Source: Trichuris trichiura (taxonomy: Eukaryota > Nematoda > Enoplea > Trichinellida > Trichuridae). Taken from it: DNA of 64,000 bases. The notes beneath the pieces are model-generated. The model did not search any database, was not told where the DNA came from, and saw only the letters and a list, made by a program, of their open reading frames with translations. The position numbers and the translations under genes were made by a program. Shown here in pieces: positions 62,167 through 64,000 of this stretch (position 1 is the stretch's first letter; each line of letters begins with the position of its first letter). Location: the NCBI GenBank assembly GCA_037903355.1, contig JBAJFE010000005.1, positions 248,001 through 312,000 on the forward strand, given 5' to 3'.

Positions 62167-62268
62167 TACAATCAAACGTAAAGAGCTCAAGGTTTTTCCG
62201 GCTGTTAGCGCATTTTGCCGTCAACCTTTACTCTTTTTCCGGATATGCAACCGGCTGAGAGATCACAC

Positions 62269-62276
62269 CTTTATAG
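62269..62276 (-). promoter_or_regulatory. TATA box upstream of the small-exon candidate
   Basis: CTATAAAG on the minus strand, about 105 bp before the proposed ATG at 62166. Confidence 0.35.
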
Positions 62277-62825
62277 AACAATTCAAATTTTTTATTTGTA
62301 ACAAATTGCACTTTCGAACAAAGGGAAAAGCGAAACTTTTGAGGGAAATCAATTCAGAAGGGAGCAAACGAAAATACGACAACGGTATAATAGTTCGATA
62401 CGACAACACAAGTATTCTCAATCTCAAACCCACTATTATTGTCTCTCCTACCCGACAAATGGGAAGGTCAGCGGGAGCTCAGAAGGGAAAACTGATGGAT
62501 ACCACAAGCTCAAACCTCTCCCGCGCATACTCACTTACTGCCTTACCTATTTTCCCGTCAAGAAGCTGTCACCCTTCAAGACCCTACGCTGTTCAGCTCC
62601 AGGGTCATTTTCGCGCACACAGACCGGAACAGGACAGCACTTCCTACCACATCCCGCTACTTATTCCCACTACCTTGTTTTCTACATGGGGGGTTCGTCG
62701 CCGCGGTCTTTGCACTCAGTTCAGTGTCCACTGTCCAGCACCCATTGACTATTGTCCGCTTTCCAGGTCCACTGTTCCTACTTCTCACACTGGGGACGCA
62801 CGGCAGTCAACATGCGTCAGACGGC

Positions 62826-62945
62826 ACTCGACATGCTACTCACGACATACTACATGCTACTCACGACACACGACATGCGACTCACGACATACGACATGCG
62901 ACAGACGACACACGACATGCGACAGACGACACACGACATGCGACT
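62826..62945. repeat. 21-bp tandem repeat, about six copies
   Basis: Units of the form CACGACACACGACATGCGACT follow one another every 21 bp with few changes (TACTACATGCTACT in the first copies, GACAGACGACACACG later). It runs into a CACATGTGACATGCGGCAC inverted stretch. Threonine/histidine-rich open frames across it come from the repeat and are not taken as a gene. Confidence 0.85.
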
Positions 62946-63048
62946 GTCACATGTGACATGCGGCACATGTGACAAATGACAAGCGTGACATGTGACATGC
63001 AGATGATGCAATATTGTCGTTGTTTACTAATCTCAACGGATAGCGCCT

Positions 63049-63096
63049 CACCCCCGCCACCCCCCTTTTTTTTTTTTTGGGGGGGGCGGGGGGGCA
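63049..63096. repeat. Homopolymer cluster (C, T and G runs)
   Basis: A C6 run, a T12 run, a G8 run, one C and a G7 run directly adjoin. Such a stretch is error-prone in sequencing and could also mark an assembly join. Confidence 0.6.
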
Positions 63097-64000
63097 GCTA
63101 TCCTTTCCATGCACCTTATTCTCAAGTAGAATGTATCTCACCCGCCCTCCCCTCCGGAAACCAATATCTAAACCCACTATTCCCTATTGGATGTGAACCC
63201 CGTATGCATGCTGGAACCTATAGTGCCTACCCTCGCCCTGCCTACTGCATACTTACACGTTGATCCCGGACTTTTCCATTTTTCTCTTTCTTTTCTTGCT
63301 CCTCTTGTTGTCCCTGTTCGTTTCTTCTCGTTTCTTTTCCGTCCTCGAATTGTCTTCTTGCATCCGTTGGTGTGGATCCTAAACACGGAACCATAAACCT
63401 TATGAAATGTTGGACTGCAACCGCGATAGAAAAGACACGCGCCAGTTGAAAATTTTATTCACGCAATCACACAAAATGTATGCGTAGAAGTGTTATTCAC
63501 GAAATCAACAAATTCTTTTTTTCATTGTTTTTCAGAGCTTTCAGGACTGGCCAGGTCCCGTCGTCAGCAAGTCAGCAGTTGTCCATTCGAGTGCTTTTCC
63601 TGAAAAAGAAATTTTTGTCACAAAAAGTCGATTGGACAAAATGTACTTATCTTTTCAAGAAGAGGGCCAAATTTCTTCAAAGTCGAACTATAAACGCTAA
63701 ATTAATTAATTAATTTCATATGAACAACATGCGACTGCTACGGTATTCCCTTCATGCTGTAACATGCATACATGCAGCAGTGACGCGACAATGTCGAACG
63801 ACGTCCACTTTGTCTCTGTTTAAATTGTTCCACACAACCATTTGGCAATTCTAAAAACCTAAAAATGCAATTCTAATCTTGCAAATTTGACTTCCTGCAA
63901 AGGGATTACCTTATCAGCATTAGTCGCCAACGCCGTCCTTATCTGCATGTCGAAAGACTAAAACGATAAGATTAAATTCTTGAAACTGTACAGTTTCTTT
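63097..64000. other. Right end, no gene recognised
   Basis: AT-rich DNA with pyrimidine-rich patches (63275-63360). No supported coding frame. Confidence 0.35.

Noticed and set aside
62306..62979. Plus-strand frames of 216, 82 and 75 codons rich in His/Thr
   Set aside because: The C-terminal part is the 21-bp array read in three frames; the N-terminal part matches nothing and lies over the proposed minus-strand TATA region.

Overview
This is animal nuclear DNA, most likely from a nematode. Protein-coding genes are broken by many short introns (mostly about 45-65 bp) whose 3' ends read TTTCAG or TTTTAG. The gene set is metazoan: an EFA6-type Arf exchange factor, an SH2D4 adaptor, a PEST-group tyrosine phosphatase and a DNase II. 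Many 5' splice sites are relaxed (GTT or GTC instead of GTA/GTG). My best guess is an enoplean (clade I, Trichuris/Trichinella-like) worm, but nothing fixes the species.

Left part, 4-40 kb, is a compact housekeeping region. In order: efa-6 (+, 4087-6835), PCNA (+, 10577-11768), SH2D4 adaptor (-, 11967-15292), DNase II (-, 16546-17873), glucose-6-phosphatase catalytic subunit (+, 19148-21145), PEST-type tyrosine phosphatase (-, 21746-23777), cytosolic seryl-tRNA synthetase (+, 24336-28328), an unrecognised proline-rich protein with one C-terminal membrane segment (-, 28614-30017), RNA polymerase II RPB2 (-, 31726-35957), a conserved-looking small protein of unknown function (+, 37054-37664), signal peptidase complex subunit 1 (-, 37752-38033) and inorganic pyrophosphatase (+, 38458-39805). 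I rebuilt exon-intron structures for all of these; every listed exon set keeps frame from start to stop. Several neighbours share promoters head-to-head (phosphatase/SerRS, SPCS1/pyrophosphatase) or meet tail-to-tail with almost no spacer (PCNA/SH2D4, small protein/SPCS1).

Right part, 40-64 kb, changes character sharply. Apart from one intact tRNA-Asp (40872-40943) it holds no gene I can call intact. Instead there are tandem arrays with units of about 215 bp (41.6-43.6 kb), about 450 bp (52.2-54.9 kb), 183 bp (two near-identical copies), 41 bp (58.7-59.3 kb) and 21 bp (62.8-62.9 kb). Between them lie decayed coding fragments: pieces of the RNA polymerase I largest subunit (47.6-50.1 kb, with a frame break, a stop and altered invariant residues) and a frame-broken piece resembling proteasome subunit alpha 5 (minus strand, about 57 kb). 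At 60.7-62.2 kb the minus strand carries an unusual cluster of GTAAG-type splice donors behind a TATA box; this may be a gene made of very small exons and is the best candidate for something undescribed. The mix of arrays and dead genes would fit pericentromeric, subtelomeric or sex-chromosome DNA; that is inference.
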